46,246 nucleotides of DNA from Pseudomonadota bacterium (GTDB lineage: Bacteria; Pseudomonadota; Alphaproteobacteria; UBA2136; UBA6156): contig RFNJ01000125.1 of the NCBI GenBank assembly GCA_009927255.1, positions 1 through 46,246 of the forward strand, given 5' to 3'. The notes under the pieces are model-generated. The model was not told the origin of the DNA, ran no database searches, and saw only the letters and a program-made list of their open reading frames with translations. Made by a program: the position numbers and the translations under genes. Shown here in pieces: positions 15,040 to 23,177 of this stretch (its first letter is position 1; each line of letters starts with the position of its first letter).

Positions 15040-16827
15040 TTAGTGTTCCAGCACGTAGGTGCCGGGGGCGGGGCAGAGGGCGGGGTAGGCTTTGTTGCCT
15101 TGTTGTTTGGGGGCTTCGACCTCTTTACCGCTGTGGGGTTTGAGCCAGAGGGCATAATCCGTCCACCAGCTATCGGGCTGTTGGGGGGCTTTTTCTAGCC
15201 ATTTTTCGGCGGTGGGGGCTTTGCCGCCAGCGGGGACTTCCGCGACCCAATAGCTGCGTTTGACCGGCTTGCCTTCGGGTGTGGGGGGGCTGACGACGCC
15301 TGCCACGTGGCCAGCTTTGGTGAGGGCCAAGCGTTTGTTATTGCTGGCCATTTGGGAGAGGGCGCTGTAGCAGGCTTGCCAGGGGGTGATATGGTCGGTA
15401 ACGCCGGTGAGCATATAGATGGGGATGGAGATGCTTTGCAGGTTGACCGGGGTGCCGAGCAGGGTGAGTTTGTTGGGTTTTATCAGGTTGTTTTCGAGGT
15501 AGAGCTGGCGGAGATACCAGCTGTGCATGGCGCAGGGCATGTTGGTGTTGTCGCCGTTCCAGTAGAGCAAATCGAATGGCATAGGAGTTTTGCCGAGCAG
15601 GTAGTTGTTGACGACGAAGTTCCAGATGAGGTCGTTCGCGCGGAGCATGGAGAAGGTGGTGGCCATGCTGCGGCCGCTGAGGATGCCGTCGCGCTGCATT
15701 TGTTTTTCCAGTGCGGTGAGCTGGGCTTCGTCGGTGAAGAGTTTGAGTTCGCCCGCGTTGGCGAAGTCCATGAGGGTGGTGAGGAAGGTGGCGGTGGCGA
15801 TGCGGGTGTCATTCTTGGCTTGCATGATGGCCAACGCTGCGCCGAGCATGGTGCCGCCGATGCAGTAGCCGACTGCGTTGAGGCTTTTTTCGCCGGTGAT
15901 GGACAGGGTGGCGTCGACCGCAGCATAGAGGCCGTCGGTGATGTAGTTTTCAAAACCGATGTTGCGGTATTCTGGCGTGGGGTTCTTCCAGCTGACCATG
16001 AAGACTTGATAGCCTTGGTTGACCAAGAACTTGACCAAGCTGTTTTCGGGTTTGAGGTCGAGGATATAATACCGGTTTATCCATGGTGGGCAGATGAGCA
16101 GGGGCTTTTGGTGGACTTGCTTGGTGGTTGGGGCATATTGGATGAGTTCGATAAGGTGATTGCGGAAGACCACGTGGCCTGGGGTGACGCCGATGTTGTG
16201 GCCGACTTTAAAGGCGGATTCATCGGTGAGGCTGATGCGGCCAGATTGGACATCGGTAACAAAATTTTTGAAGCCGTTGAGGAGGGATTCGCCTTTGCTT
16301 TCGAGTGCCGCTTGCTGGGCTTCGGGGTTGGTGAGGAGGAAGTTGGCGGGGCTGAGGGCATCGGCGAACTGTTGGGTGTAGAACTCGACTTTGGCTTGGT
16401 CTTCGGGCGATAAGCCTTTGGCAGACTGGGCGGTGCTGAGCAGGTAGCGGCTGGCGAGGAGATAGGATTGTTTGAGGAGGTTGGCGTAGCCTTGGCTCCA
16501 GCTGGGGTGGTTGAAGCGTTTGTCTTCTTTTTCGGGTTCGATGACGTTGGTGGGGGGGCTGCTTGGATTTTGGCCGAGCATGCTTTCGAGTATATTGGCG
16601 CCGAGCAGGAGGTTTTGTTGGTAGTAGTGGAAGCTGCGTTGGGTGCTTTCGTGCGGGTTGGCGGCGAGGCTTTGGGCGGCTTGGGCGAAGGCTTGGAGGA
16701 GGGGTTGGAGGCCCCTGAGTTGGTCGGCGGCTTGTTCGGCGGGTTTGCTGAGTGCGGTTTGCAAGGCTTGTGTGGCTTGCTGGACAAGCTGGGTGGGGTT
16801 GAATGGGGTGGAGGTGCTGTTGGGCAT
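15040..16827 (-). CDS. phaC: Class I polyhydroxyalkanoate synthase PhaC
   Basis: Polymerises (R)-3-hydroxyacyl-CoA into PHA storage granules. The lipase-like box GYCIGG, with the catalytic cysteine near residue 320, is followed by the conserved TGVTDHITPW aspartate and AGHVAGVVSPP histidine. The N-terminal PhaC domain includes FNHPSWSQGYANLLKQSYLL. The start at 16827 (MPNSTSTPF) gives 595 residues, typical of class I; upstream frame extension looks non-coding. No phaA or phaB lies nearby. The next gene is divergent, with 63 bases between the starts, so a shared control region is likely there. Confidence 0.93.
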   Translation of the reverse strand: MPNSTSTPFNPTQLVQQATQALQTALSKPAEQAADQLRGLQPLLQAFAQAAQSLAANPHESTQRSFHYYQQNLLLGANILESMLGQNPSSPPTNVIEPEKEDKRFNHPSWSQGYANLLKQSYLLASRYLLSTAQSAKGLSPEDQAKVEFYTQQFADALSPANFLLTNPEAQQAALESKGESLLNGFKNFVTDVQSGRISLTDESAFKVGHNIGVTPGHVVFRNHLIELIQYAPTTKQVHQKPLLICPPWINRYYILDLKPENSLVKFLVNQGYQVFMVSWKNPTPEYRNIGFENYITDGLYAAVDATLSITGEKSLNAVGYCIGGTMLGAALAIMQAKNDTRIATATFLTTLMDFANAGELKLFTDEAQLTALEKQMQRDGILSGRSMATTFSMLRANDLIWNFVVNNYLLGKTPMPFDLLYWNGDNTNMPCAMHSWYLRQLYLENNLIKPNKLTLLGTPVNLQSISIPIYMLTGVTDHITPWQACYSALSQMASNNKRLALTKAGHVAGVVSPPTPEGKPVKRSYWVAEVPAGGKAPTAEKWLEKAPQQPDSWWTDYALWLKPHSGKEVEAPKQQGNKAYPALCPAPGTYVLEH

Positions 16828-16890
16828 GGACAGGGCCGATTTTGTTGTTGATTGTTGGGACAACGCTAACAGAAGAAGTAAGCAAGCACA

Positions 16891-18006
16891 ATGATGCGGC
16901 GCGGCAAAACAGTGGCAGTGGTGGGCGAAGGTGCTGTTGCGGGGCAAATGGTGGCGGCGATTGGCGCTTTGGCCGGTGTGGCGCAGGTGCGGCAGGTGGC
17001 GGTGGAAGAGTTTAGCAATCCGCAAAGGTATGATGTGGTGGTGGAAGCGGTGGGTGGGGTGGCGGGGGCTTACAAGGTGGCGATGGGGGCTTTGAGCCAA
17101 GGGGTGGACTGTGTGGTGAGTAGTCCGTTTTTGCTGGCGGCGCATGGCGAGGTTTTGGCAGCGGCGGGGCGCGGGCAGGGGGCACGGTTGGGCGTTTGTG
17201 CCGCAGGATTTGGTGTGCCGGTGGTGCCGCTGGTGCAGGCGGTGGCGGCGTGGCGAGTGGTGTTTGGGTTGGGGGGTGGGAATATTTTATTTAATCGCAT
17301 GCGGGCGCGGCAGGAGAGTATGGCGCAGGCGGAGCGGCAGTTGGAGTTGCAGCAAGCTGACCTGAGTGACCGTGCGGGCAAGGTGACGCTGGCACGGGCG
17401 GTGGCGCTGGCGGGAGCGTGGCAGAGCGTGTGGCATGGCAGTAAGGCGGCGGCGGTGCAGCGCGGCAGTGTGGATGGTGTGGATGTGGGGTTGATGCGGC
17501 AGTTGCGGGGTTTGGGATTGGAATTGGTGATGGCGGCGCAGGTGGATGCGGCGGCGGTTTATGCCGGGCCGTTGGCGGTGCCGGTGGGCAGTGCTTTGGC
17601 GGATGGATTGTTGGCCGGTGAGAATGTGCTGGTGGCCGAGCATGCGACGGGTGAAGCAGTGGTGCGGTTGGTGGCGGATGAGGTGGCGCTGGGTGTGGCG
17701 GGTGTGGTGGCGGATATGCGCGAGATTGTGCGTGGGGTGTGGGCGGAAGTGGTGGGTGGTGCTGTGGCGGCAGGTGAAGATGTGGAGATGCAGCAGGTGG
17801 TCTTTTGTGGTTATTCTAAGCGTGGTGCGGTGTTGGATGCAGTGGAGCAGGTGGTTTACGAAAAAGTGGCAACGGATGGGCAGTGGCAAGCGGTGGTGCG
17901 CGGGGCCGATTTTGCCAGCCTACGGATGCGCTTGCCGGAGGCGGTGATTGTGCCGATGGCGGGTGGGTGGGAGGTGCCGGCTGGTGGGTTGCGGTTGGTG
18001 GGGTGA
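16891..18006 (+). CDS. Homoserine dehydrogenase-like protein lacking catalytic residues
   Basis: A 371-residue protein with the architecture of homoserine dehydrogenase: an N-terminal NAD-binding loop (VVGEGAVAG, 11-18), DVVVEAVGG, then a catalytic-domain relative. Key motifs are changed. The NKALLA lysine segment reads SSPFLLAAHG (77-86). The GGNILFNRM stretch (129-137) replaces GTTNYIL. The GxDAAxK region reads GKVTLAR (163-169), so the aspartate and lysine are V and R. It probably does not oxidise homoserine and may be a pseudoenzyme or have a new substrate. It is divergent from phaC and ends in a clean terminator. The start at the tandem ATGs 16891/16894 is uncertain by one codon. Confidence 0.65.
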   Translation: MMRRGKTVAVVGEGAVAGQMVAAIGALAGVAQVRQVAVEEFSNPQRYDVVVEAVGGVAGAYKVAMGALSQGVDCVVSSPFLLAAHGEVLAAAGRGQGARLGVCAAGFGVPVVPLVQAVAAWRVVFGLGGGNILFNRMRARQESMAQAERQLELQQADLSDRAGKVTLARAVALAGAWQSVWHGSKAAAVQRGSVDGVDVGLMRQLRGLGLELVMAAQVDAAAVYAGPLAVPVGSALADGLLAGENVLVAEHATGEAVVRLVADEVALGVAGVVADMREIVRGVWAEVVGGAVAAGEDVEMQQVVFCGYSKRGAVLDAVEQVVYEKVATDGQWQAVVRGADFASLRMRLPEAVIVPMAGGWEVPAGGLRLVG

Positions 18007-18045
18007 CCGGATGACAGGATGGCCGGATTACCGGGTGACAGGAAG
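18003..18045. repeat. Degenerate GGATGACAGG-type spacer repeat
   Basis: TGACCGGATGACAGGATGGCCGGATTACCGGGTGACAGG-like repetition directly after the upstream stop codon, matching the spacer at 3311-3353. It leads into the terminator. Confidence 0.5.
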
Positions 18046-18066
18046 GGGCCTTGCGGCCCCTTTTTT
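18044..18066 (+). terminator. Terminator after the homoserine dehydrogenase-like gene
   Basis: GGGGCC-TTGC-GGCCCC stem-loop followed by six T. It ends the + strand unit and faces the convergent mscL gene. Confidence 0.8.
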
Positions 18067-18083
18067 AGTGGTTGGTTTGTTGG

Positions 18084-18494
18084 CTATTTGCCTTTTTTCA
18101 GCAGGTCGCGGATTTGGGTGAGGAGTTCTTCTTGGGTTGGGCCTTTGGGCGCGGCAGGGGCTTCCTTGGGCTTGGGCATCATTTTGTTCATGAGTTTAAC
18201 CATCAAGAAGATGGCGAAGGCGATGATGGTGAAGTCGACAATTGTTTGCAGGAAGGCGCCGTAGCCGATGTTGACGGCGGGAGAGTCGGCATACAGCGCG
18301 CCTTTGGCCATGAGGGTTAGGGCGAGGTCTTTGACGTTCACGCCGGCGATGAGGAAGCCGACGATGGGCATGATGATACTATCAACGAGCGCACTGACGA
18401 TTTTGCCGAAGGCGGTACCGATGACCACACCGACGGCGAGGTCGACCACGTTTCCGCGCATGGCGAAGGCTTTAAATTCTTGGAATATACTCAT
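18084..18494 (-). CDS. mscL: Large-conductance mechanosensitive channel MscL
   Basis: Pentameric inner-membrane channel that opens under membrane tension during hypo-osmotic shock. It has the N-terminal amphipathic MSIFQEFKAFAMRGNVVDLAVGVVIGTAFGKIV with TM1. A periplasmic loop, TM2 (VDFTIIAFAIFLMVKLMNKM) and a C-terminal helical bundle (EELLTQIRDLLKKGK) follow. The length of 136 residues is standard. It stands alone and converges on the upstream + strand unit. No strong Shine-Dalgarno is seen before its ATG. Confidence 0.96.
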   Translation of the reverse strand: MSIFQEFKAFAMRGNVVDLAVGVVIGTAFGKIVSALVDSIIMPIVGFLIAGVNVKDLALTLMAKGALYADSPAVNIGYGAFLQTIVDFTIIAFAIFLMVKLMNKMMPKPKEAPAAPKGPTQEELLTQIRDLLKKGK

Positions 18495-18612
18495 GGAGGG
18501 AGCTTTCTGTTAGGGGTTTGAATTTTTTTGAAAATAGCTTGGGTTGGGGGGGTTGGCAAGGGGGGCGGGTTAAGGGATGAACGGGTTAACGGATGCAGGG
18601 GGTTTTGCTGAG
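18495..18612. other. Spacer between mscL and the repeat array
   Basis: Contains G-rich runs and GGGTTAAGGGATGAACGGGTTAACGGATG-type degenerate repetition at about 18567-18597. No coding frame or RNA gene is seen. The mscL promoter must lie here, but no hexamer pair stands out. Confidence 0.4.
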
Positions 18613-18848
18613 GGCCCGCCTTCGCCCGCGCTGCGCTTTGGGCTTCGGCGCGCAGCTATTTTGCTAAGCTCGCTGCGCTCACTAAGCAAAATATGCTGAA
18701 TTTTGTTAATGGGCCCCAGCCTTCGCTGGGGCAGAAATTCGCTACGCTCATTAAGAAAATTATGCTGATGGTGGGGAGAGGGTCCTCGGCTACGCCAAGG
18801 ACAGCTATTTTGCTAAGTTCACTTCGTTCACTAAGCAAAATATGCTGG
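18613..18848. repeat. Array of three palindromic repeat copies ending at tRNA-Thr
   Basis: Copy A (about 18613-18697) matches the copy between ftsI and murE. Copy B (about 18698-18767) has a GGGCCCCAGC...GCTGGGGC hairpin and a partly degraded second module. Copy C (about 18780-18848) pairs a GTCCTCGGC...CCAAGGAC hairpin with the TATTTTGCTAA/TTAGCAAAATA module. Copy C abuts the CCA end of tRNA-Thr, which is read from the other strand. Confidence 0.85.
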
Positions 18849-18920
18849 TGCCGGCTGAGAGGATTGAACTCCCGACCTTCGGTTTACAAAACCGCTGCAC
18901 TACCGCTGTGCTAAGCCGGC
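18846..18920 (-). tRNA. tRNA-Thr (anticodon TGT)
   Basis: Cloverleaf on the - strand. Acceptor GCCGGCT pairs with AGCCGGC, the anticodon loop is TTTGTAA with anticodon TGT, and the T-loop reads TTCAATC. Discriminator A is followed by an encoded CCA. The CCA runs straight into palindromic repeat copy C. Confidence 0.93.
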
Positions 18921-19030
18921 GACCGAGGAGGTTTTGGCATATTTTATTTAGTTTGGCTAGATATCTTGCTTGGAGATGTGCGTTGGGATTAGCATGGAGA
19001 GGTTAAGTCGCTTTTTACATGGAGACTACC

Positions 19031-19315
19031 ATGACGAACCGGACCACGGTTGACCTTGACTTTCGGCGGCAGGTGGAGGGGTTTTCGCTGACTACGGCGG
19101 AGATTCTTTACCGGATGCCGGATTATCGCCACTTGCTGCAAACCTTTGTGTGGCAGCAGTATGATATGTTCCCGCAGTTCCCCAAGCTGCATGCGTTTTT
19201 GCAGTTTTGGCAGCGCCAGTTGGATGGGCCACTGGTGCAGGTGCGGGTGGCGCATGCGCAGTTGATTCGGCCTGCTGAACTGAAGCTGGTGGGGGCGGAG
19301 TTGCGCTTGCATTAG
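19031..19315 (+). CDS. usg: Usg family protein
   Basis: A 94-residue soluble protein of the Usg family, found in alphaproteobacteria. The core FSLTTAEILYRMPDYRHLLQTFVWQQYDMFPQFP and the later LQFWQRQLDGPL-V-VRVAH stretch are its hallmarks. Its molecular function is not established; an old link to tryptophan biosynthesis comes from gene position in other bacteria. The ATG at 19031 is preferred over 19019 because GGAGA lies about 8 bases before it. A bidirectional terminator separates it from the convergent clpX. Confidence 0.88.
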   Translation: MTNRTTVDLDFRRQVEGFSLTTAEILYRMPDYRHLLQTFVWQQYDMFPQFPKLHAFLQFWQRQLDGPLVQVRVAHAQLIRPAELKLVGAELRLH

Positions 19316-19342
19316 CCTTAGCTTAACCATAGGCGATTCACG

Positions 19343-19370
19343 ACAGGCAGCTACGAGGCTGCCTGTTTTT
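19343..19370. terminator. Bidirectional terminator between usg and clpX
   Basis: ACAGGCAGC pairs with GCTGCCTGT around a six-base loop, with T run on the + side and a matching A run giving a U tract for the - strand. It can serve both convergent genes; the T run touches the clpX stop. Confidence 0.8.
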
Positions 19371-20694
19371 ATGCACTTTTTTTGCCGGCTTTTTTTTCGG
19401 GCTTGCCTTCGGTGTAGATTTTGAGTGGTTCGCCGCCGTCGGTGATGTTTTTTTGGTTGATCACCACCTCTTCCACCCCTTGCTGGCCGGGGAGGTCGAA
19501 CATGGTATCGAGCAGTACGTTTTCCAGGATAGCGCGCAGGCCGCGGGCGCCGGTTTTGCGCTTGATGGCTTGGGTGGCGACTTCTTTGAGGGCTTCCTTA
19601 GCAAAGGTGAGGCGCACGTTTTCCATGGCGAAGAGCTGCTGGTACTGCTTGACCAGCGCGTTTTTCGGTTCGCTGAGGATTTGCATGAGAGCGGCTTCGT
19701 CGAGGTCGTTCAGCATGGCGAGGACGGGGAGGCGGCCGACAAATTCGGGGATGAGGCCGAATTTTACCAAGTCTTCTGGCTCGGCGTGTTGGAAGAGTTC
19801 GCCTACGCCGCGCTTATCTTCCTGCGCGACTTCGGCATTAAAGCCGATGCTGCGCTTGCGCAGGCGCTGGGCGATGACTTTTTCCAGGCCAGCGAAGGCA
19901 CCGCCGCAAATAAACAGGATGTTGCTGGTATCGACTTGCAAGAACTCTTGCTGTGGGTGTTTGCGTCCGCCTTGGGGGGGGACGCTGGCGACGGTGCCTT
20001 CAATCAGCTTAAGGAGCGCTTGCTGCACGCCTTCGCCGCTGACATCGCGGGTGATGCTGGGGTTATCGCCCTTGCGGCTGATTTTGTCGATTTCATCGAT
20101 ATAGACAATTCCGCGTTGTGCGCGTTCGACATTGTAATCACTCGCTTGCAATAGCTTTAGAATAATATTTTCAACGTCTTCACCCACATAGCCTGCTTCG
20201 GTGAGAGTGGTGGCATCGGACATGGTAAATGGTACATCGAGAATTCGTGCCAAGGTTTGTGCCAGCAGTGTTTTGCCGCTGCCGGTGGGGCCGATGAGCA
20301 GGATGTTGCTTTTGGCGATTTCCACTTCGGGCTTTTTGCCGTCTTTGCCGAGGCCGCTGGCGTGTTCGAGGCGTTTGTAGTGGTTATAAACCGCCACGCT
20401 TAAGATGCGCTTGGCGCGCACTTGGCCGATGACGTAATCATCGAGAATTGCCATGATTTCTTGCGGGGTGGGCAGTTTGCCTTCTTTACCCAAGGCCTTG
20501 GCGGCGGGGCCGGTGCCACCGCTGGCGGAGACTTCTTCCTCACGGATGATATCCATGCACAGGCGTACGCATTCATCGCACACAAACACCGTGGGGCCGG
20601 CAATCAGCTTACGGACTTCGTGCTGGCTTTTGCCGCAAAAGCTGCAATACAGCGTGCCGCCGGGGGTTTGCGGTGTTTCGGTTTTTTTGGCCAT
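19369..20694 (-). CDS. clpX: ATP-dependent Clp protease ATP-binding subunit ClpX
   Basis: AAA+ unfoldase that feeds tagged proteins to ClpP. The N-terminal zinc-binding domain has C17, C20, C39 and C42. The Walker A GPTGSGKTLLAQ, Walker B VYIDEIDKI and sensor regions follow, with RKRSIGF and GARGLRAILE in the small domain. At 441 residues it is slightly long because of an Ala/Gly/Pro-rich linker (SASGGTGPAAKALG) after the zinc domain. clpP is on the same strand but 621 bases upstream, with an unrelated + strand gene between. In most alphaproteobacteria clpP and clpX are adjacent. Confidence 0.96.
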   Translation of the reverse strand: MAKKTETPQTPGGTLYCSFCGKSQHEVRKLIAGPTVFVCDECVRLCMDIIREEEVSASGGTGPAAKALGKEGKLPTPQEIMAILDDYVIGQVRAKRILSVAVYNHYKRLEHASGLGKDGKKPEVEIAKSNILLIGPTGSGKTLLAQTLARILDVPFTMSDATTLTEAGYVGEDVENIILKLLQASDYNVERAQRGIVYIDEIDKISRKGDNPSITRDVSGEGVQQALLKLIEGTVASVPPQGGRKHPQQEFLQVDTSNILFICGGAFAGLEKVIAQRLRKRSIGFNAEVAQEDKRGVGELFQHAEPEDLVKFGLIPEFVGRLPVLAMLNDLDEAALMQILSEPKNALVKQYQQLFAMENVRLTFAKEALKEVATQAIKRKTGARGLRAILENVLLDTMFDLPGQQGVEEVVINQKNITDGGEPLKIYTEGKPEKKAGKKSA

Positions 20695-20881
20695 TGGCGG
20701 CGCCTTTCTCTCAAAATCGACCCATCCTCAGCTACGTGGCACTGTTGTGTCAAGCCAAACTATCCCTATGGCCGGTTATCCCGTGGCTTAACAATCACTT
20801 GACATATCTGCCATCTTTTTGCAAAACCATTGCTACGAGGCACCACCTATCCGTTCAACCCCGCCTCGTTGGAGACAGTCG

Positions 20882-21232
20882 ATGTCTAACATTGTTGCCA
20901 TGCCTAAAGCTTTTGGCAAAAAAAAGCCGTTTGTTAGGACCCCCATTGCCGCTGGTTTTAGTAGCATGTTCTATAAAGATCGTCCGCCACGGCCAGTGTT
21001 TATCAATTACAGTCGAGACCCTGATATTCATCAGCGTATTTTCAAGCTCTTGCAAACCCAGGGTGCCATGCCGCTGATGGACATTCAAACCAACCTTGGT
21101 TGCGAGACTGGGAGCGATGAAAACGTGGTTGCCACGGCTCTCTCTGCCCTGCTGTTGAAAGGAACTGTATGTGAAAGCGGCAGGTTCTCAAGAATTGGCG
21201 GCGTCCGCTACCCCCGCTACCGGTTGGCTTAA
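20882..21232 (+). CDS. Unknown 116-aa protein, possibly winged-helix
   Basis: Not recognised. A basic N-terminus (MSNIVAMPKAFGKKKPFVRTP) is followed by about 75 residues with helix-turn-helix-like spacing (DIHQRIFKLLQTQGAMPLMDIQTNLG ... VVATALSALLLKGTVCESG). A short hairpin RIGGVRYPRYRL at the end fits a winged-helix DNA-binding fold. The start at 20882 is chosen for the GGAGA 8-12 bases upstream. A TTGACA at 20799-20804 could be the -35 of a promoter, but the -10 is poor. It lies between clpX and clpP on the opposite strand and ends with a strong terminator. Confidence 0.7.
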   Translation: MSNIVAMPKAFGKKKPFVRTPIAAGFSSMFYKDRPPRPVFINYSRDPDIHQRIFKLLQTQGAMPLMDIQTNLGCETGSDENVVATALSALLLKGTVCESGRFSRIGGVRYPRYRLA

Positions 21233-21272
21233 CGCTGCTAACTTGGCGAGCAAGGAGCAAAGCTCTACACTT

Positions 21273-21299
21273 CCCCTGCCACTAGGCAGGGGATTTTTT
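21273..21299 (+). terminator. Terminator after the 116-aa gene
   Basis: CCCCTGCC-ACTA-GGCAGGGG hairpin followed by A and six T; a textbook intrinsic terminator on the + strand. Confidence 0.85.
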
Positions 21300-21314
21300 C
21301 ACATTATCTGCCGC

Positions 21315-21941
21315 CTACTTCTTCTTCCCCACTTCACTGCGCTTCACCAACACATGGTCAACCAGCCCATATTTCTGTGCTTCGGCGGCGGTCATGAAGT
21401 TGTCACGTTCGGTGTCTTCGGCAATTTTCGCCATGCTTTGGCCAGTGTGGCCCGCCAAAATACTGTTAATCATATCCCGCGTGCGCTTAATTTCCTCGGC
21501 CTGAATCAAAATATCCGTCGCCTGCCCCTGCGCCCCGCCCAACGGCTGATGAATCATCACCCGCCCATTGCTGAGGGCATAGCGCTTGCCCTTCGCCCCA
21601 CCGGCCAGCAACACCGCACCCATGCTCGCCGCCTGCCCCACCACAATGGTCGAAACATCGCACTTAATATACTGCATCGTGTCATAAATCGCCATCCCTG
21701 CTGTTACCACCCCGCCGGGGCTGTTAATATAAAGGCTGATGTCCGCTTCGGGGTTTTCGCTCTCCAAAAACAGCAACTGCGCCACAATCAAATTCGCCAT
21801 GTGGTCTTCCACTTGGCCGGTACAGAACACTACACGCTCCTTCAGCAAGCGGCTATAAATATCATAGGCGCGCTCGCCGCGTGCGGTTTGTTCCACCACC
21901 ATTGGCACCAGTTGGGCCATTAGTTCATCGCGCGTCATCAT
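21315..21941 (-). CDS. clpP: ATP-dependent Clp protease proteolytic subunit ClpP
   Basis: Serine peptidase that forms double heptameric rings and works with ClpX or ClpA. The catalytic triad is visible as S106 (GQAASMGAV), H131 (RVMIHQPLGG) and D176 (EDTERDNF). The length of 208 residues is normal. GGAGAATACGG before the start gives a ribosome binding site. The coding strand here is G-rich, so the + strand is C-rich, unlike the neighbouring clpX. The next upstream gene on this strand is a methyltransferase rather than tig. Confidence 0.96.
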   Translation of the reverse strand: MMTRDELMAQLVPMVVEQTARGERAYDIYSRLLKERVVFCTGQVEDHMANLIVAQLLFLESENPEADISLYINSPGGVVTAGMAIYDTMQYIKCDVSTIVVGQAASMGAVLLAGGAKGKRYALSNGRVMIHQPLGGAQGQATDILIQAEEIKRTRDMINSILAGHTGQSMAKIAEDTERDNFMTAAEAQKYGLVDHVLVKRSEVGKKK

Positions 21942-21971
21942 CCGTATTCTCCTGTTGTTTTTATTTTTGTT

Positions 21972-23024
21972 TTACCCTCGCCGCAGCAGGCGCAGCATCA
22001 TACCAGTTGCGTGGTGCGGGGTAAAAAACTTTTCGGCGTTGAGCATTTCGGGCTTAGGTTCGAGTTTTTCCACCATGCTTTGGAGTTCGGGGAAGCTGTG
22101 GTGGTGCTGGTATTGGTGCGAACCAAAGTAGTTAAATGTATGGAGCACTCCGACCCGATAGAGCTGCCGCCAGCGCTCGCGTCCGGCAATGCTGGTAGGC
22201 ACATCGCCACGGCGCATCCAATCGGCCTTTTCGAGAAACCAACCCAAAAATGGTACAAAGCGTAGCGCGCTCATGAGGTGTGCATAGCCGAGGCGGAAGC
22301 TAAAGGGGAGGCTGGAGATAAAAACACGTAGGGTGCTGTAGATGCGGTGGCGCCAGCGGGTGATGTGGGTGCTATCGTTACGGGTGTAGCAGTTAAAGGC
22401 GAGTTCGCTGCCGGCACCGGTGACGCGCCAAAGTTCGGTGAGTGTGCGTTGTACATTGGGGGTGTGTTGAATAGCGTTGTGGCACATGACAAGCCCGCCA
22501 GCGGGGGCGAGTTCGGCACCAATGGCTTCATCGCGCAGGGGGATTTGGTCAATACTGCATTGAATAATATCGACATTTTTGACTTCACGCAGGTTATCTG
22601 CCATGACCCCGTCTACACTCTGCGAAAGTTCGAGGCCAATAACATGCTTGGCGCCGGCTTCGACCATCCACTTGATTTGCATGCCGCTGCCGCTGCCGGT
22701 ATCGAGCACCAACTTATCTTTCATCCAGGCAATTCCGCCAAAGGTCGGGTTCATGCCGAATTCTAGAAAATGCTCTTTAAAGCGGTCATAGTTAAAAAAA
22801 TTCCACTGGTCGCCAAAGGCTTCCACCGCGGCATGGTTTTCCACCTCGGGCGGCGGCACAAAGCGCGGCACACCGCGCACCACGGGGTAGCGCCGCTTCG
22901 GGTCTTTCGTGCTGACCAACATGCCGCTGGTAATAGTGCCATCGGGCGCCATTTCGGCGTCCACCAGCTTTAAGGGTGCACGGGTTACCGGGCACATCAG
23001 CAGGGGCAGTAAAAAAGGAGTCAT
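21972..23024 (-). CDS. Methyltransferase with N-terminal Trm112-like domain
   Basis: A 350-residue protein with two parts. Residues 1-55 resemble the Trm112/YcaR zinc-ribbon-like domain (LPLLMCPVTRAPLKLV ... YPVVRGVPRFVPP), although only one cysteine of a usual zinc set is seen. From about residue 105 there is a class I SAM-dependent methyltransferase fold with motif I LVLDTGSGSGMQIKWM, the acidic GLELSQSV, and IIQCSIDQIPLRDEA. The substrate is unknown; similar fusions often act on small molecules or glycans. It is 30 bases from clpP on the same strand and could be co-transcribed. Confidence 0.8.
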   Translation of the reverse strand: MTPFLLPLLMCPVTRAPLKLVDAEMAPDGTITSGMLVSTKDPKRRYPVVRGVPRFVPPPEVENHAAVEAFGDQWNFFNYDRFKEHFLEFGMNPTFGGIAWMKDKLVLDTGSGSGMQIKWMVEAGAKHVIGLELSQSVDGVMADNLREVKNVDIIQCSIDQIPLRDEAIGAELAPAGGLVMCHNAIQHTPNVQRTLTELWRVTGAGSELAFNCYTRNDSTHITRWRHRIYSTLRVFISSLPFSFRLGYAHLMSALRFVPFLGWFLEKADWMRRGDVPTSIAGRERWRQLYRVGVLHTFNYFGSHQYQHHHSFPELQSMVEKLEPKPEMLNAEKFFTPHHATGMMLRLLRRG

Positions 23025-23177
23025 GAAAGCATATAACTTTTATTCGCCGCTCAATCATAGTCCTATGAACAGTATTCGCTCATTTTTCTAGGGGGGGGTG
23101 TTAAAATAAAGGAGAACACTTATATTAGTAACATGATGAGACTAAACATATAAACCTATCCAACTGGAGCAATCGCC

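Noticed and set aside
15307..16413. 368-aa open frame on the + strand
   Set aside because: Antisense to phaC, which has all catalytic motifs. The strong G-skew removes stops in this frame; no start signals are seen.
18656..18838. 60-aa open frame on the - strand across the repeat array
   Set aside because: It is a translation of the palindromic repeats (SERSELSKI-type peptide) with no ribosome site; the repeat explains the open frame.
1755..18850. The palindromic repeats as a CRISPR array
   Set aside because: Copies are not evenly spaced, have internal symmetry over their whole length, and there are no unique spacers or cas genes.
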